Source: Atrichornis clamosus (taxonomy: Eukaryota > Chordata > Aves > Passeriformes > Menuridae). Taken from it: 64,000 nucleotides of DNA. Below the pieces are notes generated by a model, which worked only from the letters and a program-made list of their open reading frames with translations, was not told where the DNA came from and ran no database searches. Of this stretch, positions 38,001 through 51,169 are shown piece by piece. Location of the stretch: positions 1-64,000 of the forward strand of contig WBMZ01014186.1 of assembly GCA_013400975.1 (NCBI GenBank), read 5' to 3'. Position numbers and translations under genes: made by a program. Every line of letters begins with the position of its first letter. Position 1 is the first letter of the stretch.

Positions 38001-40246
38001 TTTGAACAGAGGGCAGGTGTAGCCCACAGCACTGTGACAGTCTGGAGACAGAACAGAGCTACAAGAGCCTCCTGTCAAACACAGATAATGCAGCTCTTAA
38101 CAGGCAAGACTTTGGAGGGAGGGGGATTTCTCTGGCTGAGAGATCTGTGCTGCAGCACATTGCAATAGAAACCCATGGCCCCTTCTTTGACACTCTCAGA
38201 GGATGCTGGTCAACAGCTTTCTGCCAGTCCTGCCCTAAATCTTGTCCCAGGTCAGTAAATACAGTAATATCTCCTGGCTCGTGAATATCTACAGTAAAAT
38301 CCAAGCTGGAGAAAGCTCGGATAAGAAGCAATTAAATCAAGTTGCAAAAAGGATAAGTTTGGTCAACTATTTGTGAGAACTTAATAAATAACAAACAGGA
38401 CAGTGGGACAGGCAGTCAAAGGACACAGTAAAATACAGTGGTTATTTTAAATGACACTTTAATAGCTTGAAAATCAACTACTGAGAATGCTTGAGGGAAA
38501 TATAAGTTTTCTACAGCCACAGTGCAGAGAGAAATGAAATAGTAGCTGCAAAGTAATCCTTTCCACCTTCAAATTCTGTATTCAGCAGTGCTTCTTCCAT
38601 AATTTCAGCAGAGCTCTGAAATATCTGCATTTTTTTTGTTATAAATAAACCTAGCTTGTTATTCTAATATATGCACACAGCAGAACATTTACCAGTGCCA
38701 ACATAGATATACTTACTATCAATTGTATATTTATGATGTTCAGTGGAAAGAAAGGTAGAAGGCTTTATGCACTAAAGAGACTAATCCTTCATCATGATGA
38801 CCAGATTCCTTAATTAAAGTTGTGGCAACCTGTCAGTTTAGATCACAGAATTATAGAATTGTTTCGGTTGGAAAATACCTCCAAGATGATTGAGTCCAAT
38901 CATTAACCCAGCACTGCCAAGCCCACCACTAAACCATGTCCCCAGGTGCCACGTGGCTTTTAAATCCCTTCAGGGATGGTGACTCCAGGATCCCCAGGTC
39001 CTTTCCCAGCTGGCAGCTTTCCAGCCACTCTGCCCAAGCCCGCAGTGCTGCAGGGGTTGTTGTGACCAAAGGGCAGGACCCAGCACTTGGCCTTGTGCAA
39101 CATCAGACAACTGGCCTTGGCCCATGGATCCAGCCCGTCCAGATCCCTCTGCAGAGCCTTCCCACCCTCCTGTATGTAAGTATGCAGTAGACAGAAGAAG
39201 GATCTGCTGGATCAACATTCCTTTATTCCAACTTTGCTATAGTGAAAGCACACAAAAGACTGGAACTTCACTTTCAGGTTTGCCTCATAAAAACACTTCT
39301 TCTTCTCCACTTTTGGCAAAATAATTTACATCCAAGAAGGATGGCAGAGATCTGGATAATCTATTAACTCTTTAGGCAATCTCCTGATGGTTCTGTGGTT
39401 TCACATAACAGCTTTATCCTGGATGTGGGACCTTCCTTTGCTTTCCAATAATTACTGTCTTACAGCTTTTGTATTGCCTAATACCCCATTATCTCAGAGA
39501 GATCACCATCCAATTTACATGTCAGTCCTCTTATGAATAGGAGAGGTGATTGAACAAACAACATAAGAACTGCAGTGAGATACTGTTACACTCGTTCAAT
39601 AATAACTTCTACAAACAGCAGAGCACAGTAACACTTTCTAATTTGGCAAATCCAAAGCCAAACGGTTTCCTCTCTGCTACAGACAACTTGTCAGTAGTGC
39701 TGTTCCCAATTCAGGAACAGTATCAAGCAAGACAACCACGATGGGGTAATTCTCCATGGATTTGTAGCTCCCCTTGCAATGTTTTCATTCCCAGTGCAGT
39801 TAGAAATCAAAGTGCACGGAGACAGTTTAAAGTTTTCAATTTAAAACATAAATCCAGGAAGTGGAGAAATACGAGAACATCTGACCTCACTGCCGAGGCA
39901 CCTGTCCCAAGAAATGTACAATTTAACTCTATCACACAATTATCTCTGGCGTAGTCAGTCCATGCCAGGTCAAATTCATAGGTTGTTTAGACCAAAACAC
40001 TTCCACTGGTTATAGTGGTGCTTTATGGGTGACTATTCCAGGCAAGTGCATCACCTGCAAGGCTGACTTGCTAGACACTGAAGAACAATTCATGATTTTT
40101 TTTTTTTCCACAAATGATAAACTGAAGCTGTACACAAGCATACTTCAGCTCCAAGCAGGCACACAGGAGTCCAGGGCGGCTGGACCAGCAGGACCTGTGG
40201 CTGCTGAGGCAGGCGAGAGCAGAGATAACTGAGCAGGGCCAATTAC
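35002..40246 (-). other. IL1RAPL2: IL1RAPL2 intron between Ig3 and transmembrane exons
   Basis: This is a 5245-base phase-1 intron. It holds an internally deleted CR1 at 38843-39170, a T-run near 37810 and a C8 run near 37097. The first 58 codons of the intron remain open in the Ig3 reading frame, to a stop near 40071. No further exon was recognised. Confidence 0.8.
38843..39170 (-). mobile_element. CR1 LINE copy with internal deletion, antisense to the + strand
   Basis: On the + strand the element begins with the reverse complement of the CR1 terminus (TCACAGAATTATAGAATTG, then the CAGCACTGCCAAGCCCACCA region) and runs to GGGATGGTGACTCCAG near 38988. It then jumps to text from further upstream in the CR1 reverse-transcriptase region (CCCCAGGTCCTTTCCCAGCT through CCAGATCCCTCTGCAGAGCC). 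The CR1 segment normally between these parts, much of which is present in the copy at 18379, is missing. The copy is dead and lies inside an IL1RAPL2 intron. Confidence 0.85.
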
Positions 40247-40392
40247 CTTTCTTGCGCAGAAGAACGCTGGCGTGTTTCCGCCCGTTTCTGTTCTCCACGT
40301 GGCACGTGTAGTTAGCCAGGTCTGCCTCCTCTACTGCATCAAAGATCAATGTCAACTCAACTTCTTTTTCTCCAAGATGTTCTCTGAGGAGT
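40247..40392 (-). CDS. IL1RAPL2: IL1RAPL2 exon: second half of third Ig domain
   Basis: This 146-base exon lies between a TTTCTTTCAG acceptor and a GTAATT donor, entering in phase 2 and leaving in phase 1. The first base completes an Arg codon (AG+A). It then reads [40 protein letters not shown] and ASVLLRKK. The Cys in NYTCHVEN is the second half of the Ig disulfide, the Asp in [10 protein letters not shown] belongs to the usual D-x-A/G-x-Y-x-C Ig signature, and NYT is a potential N-glycosylation site. The domain is extracellular and sits next to the membrane. In IL1RAPL1 the Ig region binds the presynaptic phosphatase PTP-delta; the same for this protein is inferred. Confidence 0.97.
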
Positions 40393-41825
40393 CTGAAAGA
40401 AACAATACACAGGCTTTGCTTTAAGTGAATTAATAGGGATGGCAGATTCCCAAAAGAACCATGATTTCTCAGCTCAAGACATTCAGTGTTCCTTGGCGTC
40501 CTTCACTCCTGGAGAAGGACTTAGAAGGAGACTCATGTTGCCTGAAAGAGACTTCATAGAGACATTTTGCATGACCACCAAAAGCCTTTTTCTCCAGTCA
40601 TGTCTAGTGAGGAGCTGAACCAAGTGCAGGAAGTGTGGCCAGGAGAGCAATGGTTACATGTGGCTTGTTTACATTGGCTCCATCAGAATTAAATGCTAAA
40701 AACAATGCTTCTTTTAAAAGAAGCAACAAATATCCACTTTCCAGAAGCAATATGCACTACTAAGCCATCACCGAACAAACTATAAGGCAATTTGAAGGCT
40801 GGGTATTGTGCTACATTTTAATGCAGTATGGAAAATCAACAAAAGGAGCTGTGCTACTCTCTGGAATTTTCCTCTATTTTCCAGGGCTAGATCCTGACTT
40901 TAAAAGGGAACAGTGTCAAGAACAAGAGCTCTCTGCTCCTTTGAGAGGACAGAGGGGACATGCAAAATCTCCACAAAGGGAATAAAAGTTCTAGCAGACT
41001 TTCAGGCCAGAGGTACAGCCTTTTCATGTCATTGTTCCCATGTGAACATTAAGAAGAATGCAAAGTAAATGCAAGTGTTTTCTGCTGCTGACATTAAGTC
41101 TAAAAATACAATACCCTATTCTCTCAAAAGACTTATCACTTGCTCAGGAAAAAGTTGCTGCTCCTTTGAACACGGAAATGTAATGTCAAGTAAAATCTAC
41201 CAGATTCATTTGATCCTGTTTGTGTAATGCTGCACAGGGGGGTAAACAGAAAATGTGGGGTGCCCTTGCCTGTGAACTCACCGCTGCACGTGGTACTTCA
41301 GTGAGACTTTTCTCTGAAAAGATTGTTTATGGCACTGTGAGGTAATGCTATAAATAAAATCCAGGTTCACCAAACAAGAAATATTTTCTCCAGAGACTGA
41401 AGGGAAGCAACTGGGCAGGAAGTAACAAACTGGGGTGCTGCCTGCCCTGGAAGGACACTGCTGCTGGACACCCTAACGTTTGTCAGTGACTGCAACCCCC
41501 AAACTTCTCTATTATAAACCAAAGTTGTTTGGGGGTTTCCAATAAACACACACATTTTCTTATGTATGTGATTTCCCATAACACCCATGGAACTTCAAAT
41601 TTGAAAACAAATCAGAAGAAAAGTATGAGGGACAATAAAAAATGCAAGTCTGACTACTATAAACCTCATCTTTACAGTAAAATTTCATACAGCACACAGC
41701 CTTTAAAAGCTTTTGTACCTGACAGAACTCAGAAGAGGTACCAGGGCGTCCACAATAATTCAGCCTCTCACTGTGGCAGTGTGACTTGCAAAAAAGCAAG
41801 TGGAAAAACACTACTTTAAAAACAG

Positions 41826-41845
41826 GTGTGTGTGTGTGTGTGTGT
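41826..41845. repeat. (GT)10 microsatellite
   Basis: Ten uninterrupted GT units lie in the intron that splits the Ig3 domain. It is a likely polymorphic simple repeat. Confidence 0.9.
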
Positions 41846-44800
41846 TGCATTTGGAAACTTGGATTGCATCTTTTTTTTTTCAGATTCACTCTTATTTACT
41901 ATGGGCTGTTTGCTTTTTCTTTATTTTTTAATATTCTGATCCAGAGTCCAAGTGGTGAAATAATGGAAGAAAAGTAGAATTTGCATAATTTCCAGCCAGA
42001 AGAGGAACCTCCACAGAAAGCCTAGTCTGTTTGCATGCTCAGTCTAAATCACTGGGAGTCAGATAAATCAATTCTCATTTACCTATTAATCTGCTATATC
42101 TACATGAAGACTCAGGAAAGTCTTTCTTCTCTGCTGGCAAACAGTATGCCCAACAAGTTTTGGTCTACAAATCATGCTGCAAGGAACAATATAGTCCTTA
42201 ACAAAGAAGACATCCGGGACACTAATCTGGAGCATTCTGTGAATGTTCAGATTGTCTTGTGTTTACTATAATCAGCATATTTTACACAGAAAAAACCCAG
42301 AAGATTGAATACAATTAAGATAAAAGAAACTATGATTTTTAACTATATCTACGCTGTATTTATGTAAAATAAAATAACTGACCCTTAACCTAAATTTAAA
42401 TAATACATGATCAGCTAAAGAGGGGCTTCCATTAAAAAAATATATGCGTTTGGACTGAGAATTTTTTTCCCCACTTATCTTACTTCTAATTGCAATTTTT
42501 AGCAAGGGAACACTTGAGAATGGGATCTATCATGAAAATGCTGAGCAACATTTAAGCATTATGCTGGCAGCAAAGTGTAGAAAGCTCTTAGTGGTGTTAA
42601 ACCTTTAATTTCTGCTTCTTTGTTTTTGTTCTTTTTTCTTTTAACCATTACTCTACACGTAATGATTTATTATTGCCACAGAAATGCACAGTCGGTCACC
42701 TGAGTTTTGTTAAGATGTGTGCAGCCTTTAATTAATTGTGTTTTGTGTCCCGTCCAGAGAACATTGAGCAGAATATTTCTGGGTTAGAAAAGGAATACAG
42801 TATCAACAAGTAAGACCTTAAAGGTGCAACAGCTTTTGCTGCACACCCAGAAGATGAAGCTCTGTCCTTATCTGGGATGGGGAAACCTCACCAGCAATGC
42901 TGTCAACATATGCCAGCTCCCATAAGCTGAGAAAATAACAGCTCACTTTTTCTGGTTTGCTGAACAAACTGTAAGAGTAATTACAACATTTAATGCGTAG
43001 CTAAATCAATGGTGCTTGACAACTCACAACAAACAGCATAGAAAGAGAGAAATAATAGGTGGGTGATGTAAAAACAATATTCAGTGCCTTCTTTTTCTTC
43101 AAGCTGAAGAATTTTATTTGATCTGAAACAAAACATTTTGTCTAGCGAATATTTTTCAGGTAAGAATATGAATTTTAAAAAGGCAGTGTCACTTCAGAAT
43201 ACAAATGCTTTCTTTGAAAATTACCCAATGCTTTGGATTTTTCAGATCATTTGTCATATTTTCCCAATGCATGTATTCACTAACTTGAATCTGAATTTAA
43301 AGCACTTTTTCTTGGAGATCATATTTTGCTAAAATTTTCAGGCTTTGTATGATCACAGGTGAAAAGGCCATAAGAAAGCTTCACCTGGGTCTCTCTGCAA
43401 GAGGCAAGGCATCAACAGCAAACCTTTACTAACCTGCATGTGAGTTGGGATGTAACAAAAAGGAAATCTTAATTCTTTATAAAAAGGGGAGGATCTGGAT
43501 GGTGAATAGGGTTGTGAATTCTACTCCCTTCCTTCTACTCCTTAACAACAGGCTTTAGATGAAAGGACAGATCTGTGTGTACAGAGATCTCCAAAGCAAG
43601 GTTGTTCACGTGGAACACAACAGGGATCTTCCTTCTCACTTTCCTGCGTCAGGTTTCCTGTTCTCTGCCCAGAAATTGTCTACTTGAGTAGCATAAGCTT
43701 TACAGGAGGGGGCTGTTGCTTCCATACCTCCCCACAAAGCACCCAGCACATCAGCCAGGCAGTGATGGGAATTCTGCTTCCTGCCCTCAACACCCCCTCC
43801 TAACAGAATTCAACATCCTCATCTTGTCTGAGCATTTCATATCCATCAGGTGACCTCTGTGGGTGATAAATTAATCAGAAGAAATAAAGCTGCCATTCAA
43901 AATGTCTCCATTCTCCTCTTTTCATGCCTCTAGAATGAGTTAAACTGTTTCTACTTTAAAAATAGACAAGAGAGAAAAAACAAGGACAAACATACTTTAC
44001 AAGATGAGCATTATGACTGTTCTGCAGTGTTGCCTGAAGATGAAAAAGAAGCAACTCATAGGTGGCTGGGAGAGTAATATTCGTGTCTGAAAATGCTTTG
44101 CCATGGCAGAGAGCCGGCGCTGAAATTTGCCGTGGGCTCCTTTGGTAATTAGGTACAACTGACAACTCTGCAGACAGGCTTAAAGACTCTGATTCCTTCT
44201 TTAATAACCCTGGCCCAATTTACAGGACATTTTTATTGCTGCTGTGAAAAACTCACCTGGCAAGCAAGGTCTCTTTCTCCTTTCCCCCACACATGTCTAA
44301 CGTTTGGGGATCTCAGTTCAAGGGAAGGCAAGGAGGCAGCTCAGAGAGGGGGTCACTGCCGCCGAGTCCTGCAATGCTGATTGCTTGCTTTTTATTATGA
44401 GGTGTTGTAACAAGGTCTAATAAATAACGAGAAGCCCACAGCTACACAAATATTACTCTTGATGCAGTGTGCTTACCAAAAAGCCAATTCCATGGATTTG
44501 ATTTGAACAGGAATGCTCAGGTTACATGAATCCTTATTATAGTGCTTTCTTAACAGCACAGTGCCTGCTAACCACGCACACTAGAGGATGCAAACTGGGG
44601 ATGGGTGGTTTGTGCTGCCACACTTCATTGATTTGCAAACCTAAACTCTTATCATACACAGAAAATCCAGCAACAAAATGGATGGGCACAGGACAGAGTA
44701 AGGACAGCACCAAAAATTCAGAGTGCTACTAAATTTGTGAATTAATTTAAGATAGGAGATGCAGAGTTAAAACGTTAGATATTTTCCAAAGGAACAACCA

Positions 44801-45529
44801 TGGAGTATCTTGATCTGCTTGTAACTCTGTACAACTCTTAACATGAAAGGAAATGTGCTGATAACACCACAGAGAAGCAAAGTGGTAGAAAAGGCATCTA
44901 ACCAGCAAGTTCACCACAGCTCATCAAATTTGAAGCACATATGACAATTTTAAAAAAATATCAATAAATATAACTGAGTGGAAGACATGGGCTGGCTCAG
45001 GACACCGACAGAACAATTAGTGCTGCTTAGTTCCCCTGAAGCAGCAAACCTGTAATGGGACACATAAACAAGAGCTGTTGCTGTGAAAAAATCGTTTGCA
45101 AAAAGTTACCACTTCTGTTGCCATAGCTACTTCCAAATGAAAAAAGGGATGGACTGGGGCACTGCTGGTAATGATGCAGTAGGTTAGGGAAAATGCTGTT
45201 TTTAATGCTAATGATCAGAGGAGATTAGGTATGTGATAAGTAGCTTTGCTGAAGAGAAGATTCACTGAATTGTGAAGGGTCTGTAAACGGAGTCAAAGCA
45301 CTTTGGTGGAATGAGAAAAGAGAGTTGTCACAAATTAATTTGAAATACGAATGTGTAATGAGGTGGCACAATGAAGGACAAATAACAGCTTTTTCAAACT
45401 CAGTCTCACTAATAAATGCACATAAAGGAAAAGTTTTGAACTGTGTTAAAGCTGGAGTGCTCCTTAAATACAAACCTCAAATTGTTCTTCTCATGCAGAG
45501 GAAGAACATAACCAAAATCACTCTGTTCA

Positions 45530-45544
45530 TATATATATATATAC
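45530..45544. repeat. (AT)n run
   Basis: About seven AT units are followed by a short ACAC stretch. It is an intronic simple repeat. Confidence 0.8.
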
Positions 45545-45988
45545 ACACCAAAGAGGACACAATGTCATCAAGTGCTGATTACTTACAATGGCAGAAGTTT
45601 CCAATAATTGCTTTTTGTGGTCAGAAGCCCAAAAGAGGATTGTACACTGGCAATGTAAGATAAATTTCATCTGTGTGCAATTAAGGTGTATTGTTAGGTC
45701 AGTTATTTTAGTATATCTTAATAACTAGTGGCTAAATGGCTGAACTTCGAATTATTGATCAAGCAATAAAGCAAAGGAACCTCTCTCTGCCTGCTCTCAA
45801 AAATCACCCTTACAAGAAACAAAAAACTCAGACACGAGGTAAAAAAAAAAAAAAGTCCAATGAAAAGTGACAAGGCCTTGGCTTTCTTTATAATCATCAT
45901 GACTAGAGGACTATAGGACGTAATATTCATTGTGTCTGTAGGGGCTGGGACCTCCTTGTCCATAGCATAACTGCAGCTTGCTCAAAGA

Positions 45989-46012
45989 GGTAATTACTAA
46001 GGTAATTACTAA
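45989..46012. repeat. 12 bp direct duplication
   Basis: The unit GGTAATTACTAA occurs twice without a gap, followed by a partial third GG. It is an intronic micro-duplication with a palindromic TAATTA core. Confidence 0.85.
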
Positions 46013-46666
46013 GGAAGAGAATAAGATGCTGTTAGGTGCAAATTCCATGGGAGTTCATGGGAATACCAGTGTGGGTTTTGTTAACAACTGGTACAGCAAT
46101 GATAACCAGCATCTGGGAGCAAGCCAAGCACAAGGTGGGTATCGAACACAGCCACTCCTTTCTCTCCCTTCTGTGTTAAACCCGGCGAAACAAACGCTGC
46201 TCCTTGCAGGCTCTGGTTAACGCACACCAAGAGCTGCATCACAGGCAGACAGCACATTCAGGAGAAGGGAAAAAGTGTGGTGATTTTGACAGGAGACCAT
46301 TTGTCTTCAAGATTAACACTGGTGCTGAAATGAATGTCATTTGCCAAGGCCTGCCCCACGGGACGGCTGCAGTGGGCAGCACCATTCCCACGCAGGGCTG
46401 AAATCAACCCCCGGAACACTCAGGAGATGCTTCAGCTACCAAGCATCAGGGGAATTTGATAACAGATTTACAGGCACACAGACAAGCTACTGTGTCTTTA
46501 GAGTTTGCTCTCTAGAAAGGAGAGGGAGCAACTCACATAGTCCTGGCTCCGAGACATCCATCACTCTTTAGACCAAAAATGACTCCCACTTTCAATGAAA
46601 AGCTTGTCAATCCAACAGGCTTTTGGGACATAAAATATTGTTAACAGTAAATAATCCAAAAAGTAC

Positions 46667-46796
46667 CTGACTTCGCCTTCTCTAATGTGACCTTCTAATT
46701 CTTCTATGAATTTTTCTCCTTTCATCCAGTAGATCATCGGGCCTGATTCTCCACTGAATCCAAAGAAAGCTTTGCAGGCCACAGTCAGTGGGTTTC
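46667..46796 (-). CDS. IL1RAPL2: IL1RAPL2 exon: first half of third Ig domain (first exon in window)
   Basis: This 130-base exon lies between a CTTGTCCTCAG acceptor and a GTACTT donor, entering in phase 1 and leaving in phase 2. It completes a Gly codon and reads NPLTVACKAFFGFSGESGPM, IYWMKGEKFIEELEGHIREG and EV. The Cys in VACKAFFG and the Trp in IYWMKG are the Ig-fold Cys and Trp; the partner Cys is in the next exon. It is the most 5' exon visible, so the protein here starts near residue 258 of about 686. The preceding part (signal peptide, Ig1 and Ig2) lies right of the window. The Gly codon predicts that the previous exon ends in G. Confidence 0.96.
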
Positions 46797-49700
46797 CTGA
46801 GGACAAGAGAGAAGATTAGAGACTTTGTCATAGCTACTAGGGAAAGAATTGTTATAAGAAATCTCAACACCTCAGACAAACCTCCTCATGTAAAATTGGA
46901 GGGGGGGAAAAAAAAGAAGGAATAACTATAAACTGTAGGAAAAAGACTAATGCTGATTTGTATCTACAGGAAATAGCTGTGAAATGGAACTCTGAAGTTA
47001 TCCACAATTTAATTTTTGCAAGAAAGATAGCACATGAACAATGAGAAGATATGGAAATGGTGGCCACATAAGGTGATGCCAGACTGATTGTTAAAAAGAA
47101 AGAGGTGACTTCTCTGTCAGACTCCTGGGATATCTACCAGGACTAGATACTGGTTCCTAAAAGGCAGGTAAATCACTGAATGACTGCTCCTTATCCACCC
47201 ATAAAAAAAGACAGAGGAATAATTTCTTCCTCACTTAGATAGAAATAAAATGTTAATGAAGTCTTGGTGAGCTGCTCAGAGAGCTTTTAAAGATTCCCAA
47301 GTAATACATGATGCCAGTCAGCACTGATGTTACTGTCAACAGGCATTTGGCAAAGGACCAAACTTCAAAGCATTATTCAAGCAACAGAGTAAAGAACTCT
47401 TCCTTTCAGCTCTGCAAAAATACTTCCAAATAGAAAGAAAAAAAAACTTGGAAACTAATAAAACTTCTTTTTTCTTCAAGAATTCAGTGTTTAGATGGGT
47501 TTTTATTTGGCTACAGCTTTAACTAGGTAGTCCTAGGTAGTCCAGGACTGTGCTTACACTGCCAGGACAGATGGTTGTCTGCCTGCAGAAGACAAAAATA
47601 AGAAGAAGAAAAAAAAAAAAAAGAACAAAAAACCAGAAAAACCTCAAACAAGCCAGGAAATTTAGGAGAACCATGCCCATTCCCTTGGTATGCAAATACA
47701 GTTGCTGCATCCACTTCTCTTTGCCTATTTTTCCCCACATAGGTGCTCCAGGTTACAGAACAGATGTAGAATCAGCAATTTAGATGTGAGAACAGACCTC
47801 ATTTAACGTCAATGGAGACTCCTGCTGAACCTTCCAGGGCTTGGATCAAGCATGGAAAGCCTAAATAATGAATTTTACTGTATTTGAAAGCAATGTTTTA
47901 CTGTGTCAGGCATTCTCAGTGTCAGCAGGAGACTCTCTTGGCTGAAATAGAACAGGCCTACACTTTTCAAAGAGGGGCTAATCATTTGGAGCACACCACT
48001 TGGCTGAACATGGGCTAATGGTTTCCCATGATTGACTTACTGTGCCTTAATCAGTCACCTCTTGTCTGCCCAGCAGTGATAACTTGCTGTGTGCACACTC
48101 AGAGCATATCAGAGCTGTGTGTTAAAGTGCCTTTGCCTAAACCCCCACAGAGCTGTCCTAAGTCAACTACTTGCACTCGTCTATCTATTATTTCAGTGTC
48201 CAATTTCAGACACGACTAAAGAGTCTGATTAGTCAGGAAGCGCAGCACTCCCAGCCACGGAAAATCAGCCGCCTCTAAATTGTTTCCAAGTCAAGATCCA
48301 AAATTACAAGTCCTTTTGAAACATTAGGATACAGCAAGAAAAGATTTAAAGGCTGCACTTGAGTCTCTGTTTCCCAAATAGCAAAAGACAAAAATGGAAA
48401 ATGTTTATCCTGAAAATGTTTTCCAGACCCTTTCATTATGTCCATATTCATGATGAACTCTGGCAGCACAGCTGGCCCCTGAGCACGTGCTGATGCTGAC
48501 AGATTACACAACCAGACCAAACACACAAGAGAGAAGAATACAGTGGATATTCAGTTATCTGCACATCCCACAACAGTGACAACCACCACAGAAAGTTCCA
48601 AAATTCACTAACTTCTAATGAAGAGTCAGAAACACTTCTAGGCAGACATTTAATTCCACTGCAAGCTCACCCAGCCCTGTGAGGTTCTGTGTGTCCTCCA
48701 TGGGCACAGGGGAGAACTGGAGCCTCTGGCTGTCTCCACCTCACCTTCTCCTACCATGCTGAGTGCTGTGTGGTGCGAGGTCTTTCGTGCTGCTTGCCTT
48801 GCAGTCACGACACACAACTTTTTAAATACCACTTGGTGATTCCCAGCATGTGTCTGCTCAGTCCATGCTTGATATTAATGGAAAAAGACATTGCAGCAAT
48901 GTGAAAAAGAAAAGGGGTAGATGTGGCCTATCAGCATTGACAGTATTTGCCCTTTTCCTGGCACACCATGCTGGACATCAAGTGTTACAGGCAAAATATC
49001 TTACAGGGTGTGCTTTCCCTCAAACCAGCAGATCTTTACTTAAAAAACAAGCCCTGAGAAATGAAAGTATTCCAAGGTGAGACTAAGATTTCTACACATG
49101 CAGAGTAAATACCCTGAGGTAATATGGCTGGTTTGAAGAAATAAGATGTTTTCTACACAAATAGGAAAACCTAAAAACCCCAGCTGTTCGTACACAGCTT
49201 TTGTAATAAACAAACCCAATATAAAGCATCAGGAGCCTTTACCATGACAGCCTGCATGCTCTGAATGTGTCTGGGCAGATCTATTTCCCAGCTTTGCCAC
49301 CAGGGAAACAAGAAGAATAGTGGCAAAATTTGGAGTGAATTTTTCTTCCGCTCAAAGTTTGGCACTGGCAACAGCTGAAAAATCCCATAGTCCATCTCAT
49401 CTGCAAACCCAAAAGCTTGTTTGTAGACATCACGGAGTCTTCTGCTTTGCTGGGGTTGCCCTGTTACAGTAAGGCCCCAGGTTCCAGCAGAAGGTTCTGC
49501 TTTAGCTTTTCCCCCTACCTTGTCAATCAGGCAGGCTTGTTGCAAACTCCCAGCTGATGACACAACTGCTGGCAATAAGGAATTTTATTGCTAAATTGTA
49601 CAAACTTCACCTGCCCATTTTCACAATAAATGTGCACAAACTCTACCATACATTCTAGCAACATTTTTTCTGACAAGAAGAATTCCACAGAAACGCAATT

Positions 49701-51169
49701 ATTCAAGGAAAGAGCTGCCTGATGGTGGTAGGAGTACTGGCTAATGATGGAAAAAGGGTCTGCAAAAGAATGTAGCCAGGAATGATTCTGAATCTGCTTA
49801 CTGCAGGGCCAACATGCTTTGACAGAGGATCACAAATCCTGCAGCAGTGTCTCTTGAATGAGATATGCATCAAGTAAATGAAGCTTAAAATACCTGAAAG
49901 TTGCTCGGTCTTTAAAAAACTTAAATGCCAAGGCTAGATGACTGACCAGCATGGAAGACAAAGGCTCTTCACAGGTCATAACATATGGCTTATGCCAAGG
50001 CATTTTTCGTGATTTTTTAAATAATTAATGCAGATTGATTGATTGTTCTTTGTCACTTGTTTTGCACAAGCAGGTGTATTTTGTGGCTTTGATGCCCACA
50101 GAGAATATGGACTAGTGCTCTATGCTTCCAGCAAGTCAGGCCTTCACTCATGCAGCACATCATCCCAGAGCGGCCCCATCAAGCAGCCAAAGTCACCTGT
50201 GAATCCTTGGATGTTATTTTTTCCCCTACAGCTTGAAACGTGAGTTGTTTTTCCTTTACCTTCACATTTCTGGGCCAGATAAAACACCGCTCTCAACAAG
50301 CCTGAACTGAAGCAGATGAGCCTTTCCAACTAGTGCCAAAGGCCTCCTTTTGTACTAAGCAACATCAAAAGTCAGTCCTGCACATGGTGCTAGCTGGATT
50401 TACATCTTCCACTCCACCTGGGTGCTAATCCCACTGACTGCAACGTCACTGCTTTCATCTCCTGCGGGGCTGGGTGCTGTGTACACATGGAAGGGAAGAC
50501 GAGTGCACTGCTGCCACCAAAAACTCATTCCATCACTCCAAGTCCCTCTCATCGATGCATATGCATCACACAGCTCCTCTCGGATAATGGTGCTTGTGTC
50601 TCTATCCCTGTAAGACTAACAGAGAACTCTGAGTGCTGGCAAAGGAGCAGCTTCCCACTCGACACATGCAGATGTTATGCAGGCACTTCGCGGGCTGTGT
50701 TCCTTTCATTTGCTGAGACAGAGGACAAGAAAGGCAGGTTACTTATCACTTCTCAGTGTATTCTACAGGCTGTCTGCAGAATCGAAGCTGACTTTCCAGG
50801 CTGTGAGGTTTGCAAGGCAAATCACCATGTCACTGACAAGAACATTATTGTTCTAATGTGCTTTACAAGTGCTAGAAAGTGGCCAAAGAGCAGCAGAGTG
50901 ATTTAAATTCCCCTGGCAAGGCAGGCTGGATTGTATACAACCCTGAAGTAAAGAACACATTTCCTTTTCCTTCAGAAGGACATCCTGGATAAGAAGATAT
51001 GGGAGGCAGAGCTTGTGCCTGCAATTTATCCACAAAACAAATGCCAGGGGCAACGCAGACCTTGACTCAAGAAAAACAATCTCTGTGTGCGGTAGCTTCT
51101 ATCCAGTTAGCAGAGAATGCCAATTCTCCCCAAGTCCCTTGCAAGGACATCCTCTGAGCTGCTCTCCTG

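Larger units (their letters stand above)
40393..46666 (-). other. IL1RAPL2: IL1RAPL2 intron splitting the third Ig domain
   Basis: This is a 6274-base phase-2 intron. It carries a (GT)10 run at 41826, an AT-rich dinucleotide run at 45530, an A14 run at 45841-45854 and a 12-base direct duplication at 45989. No recognisable exon or CR1 copy was found. Confidence 0.8.
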
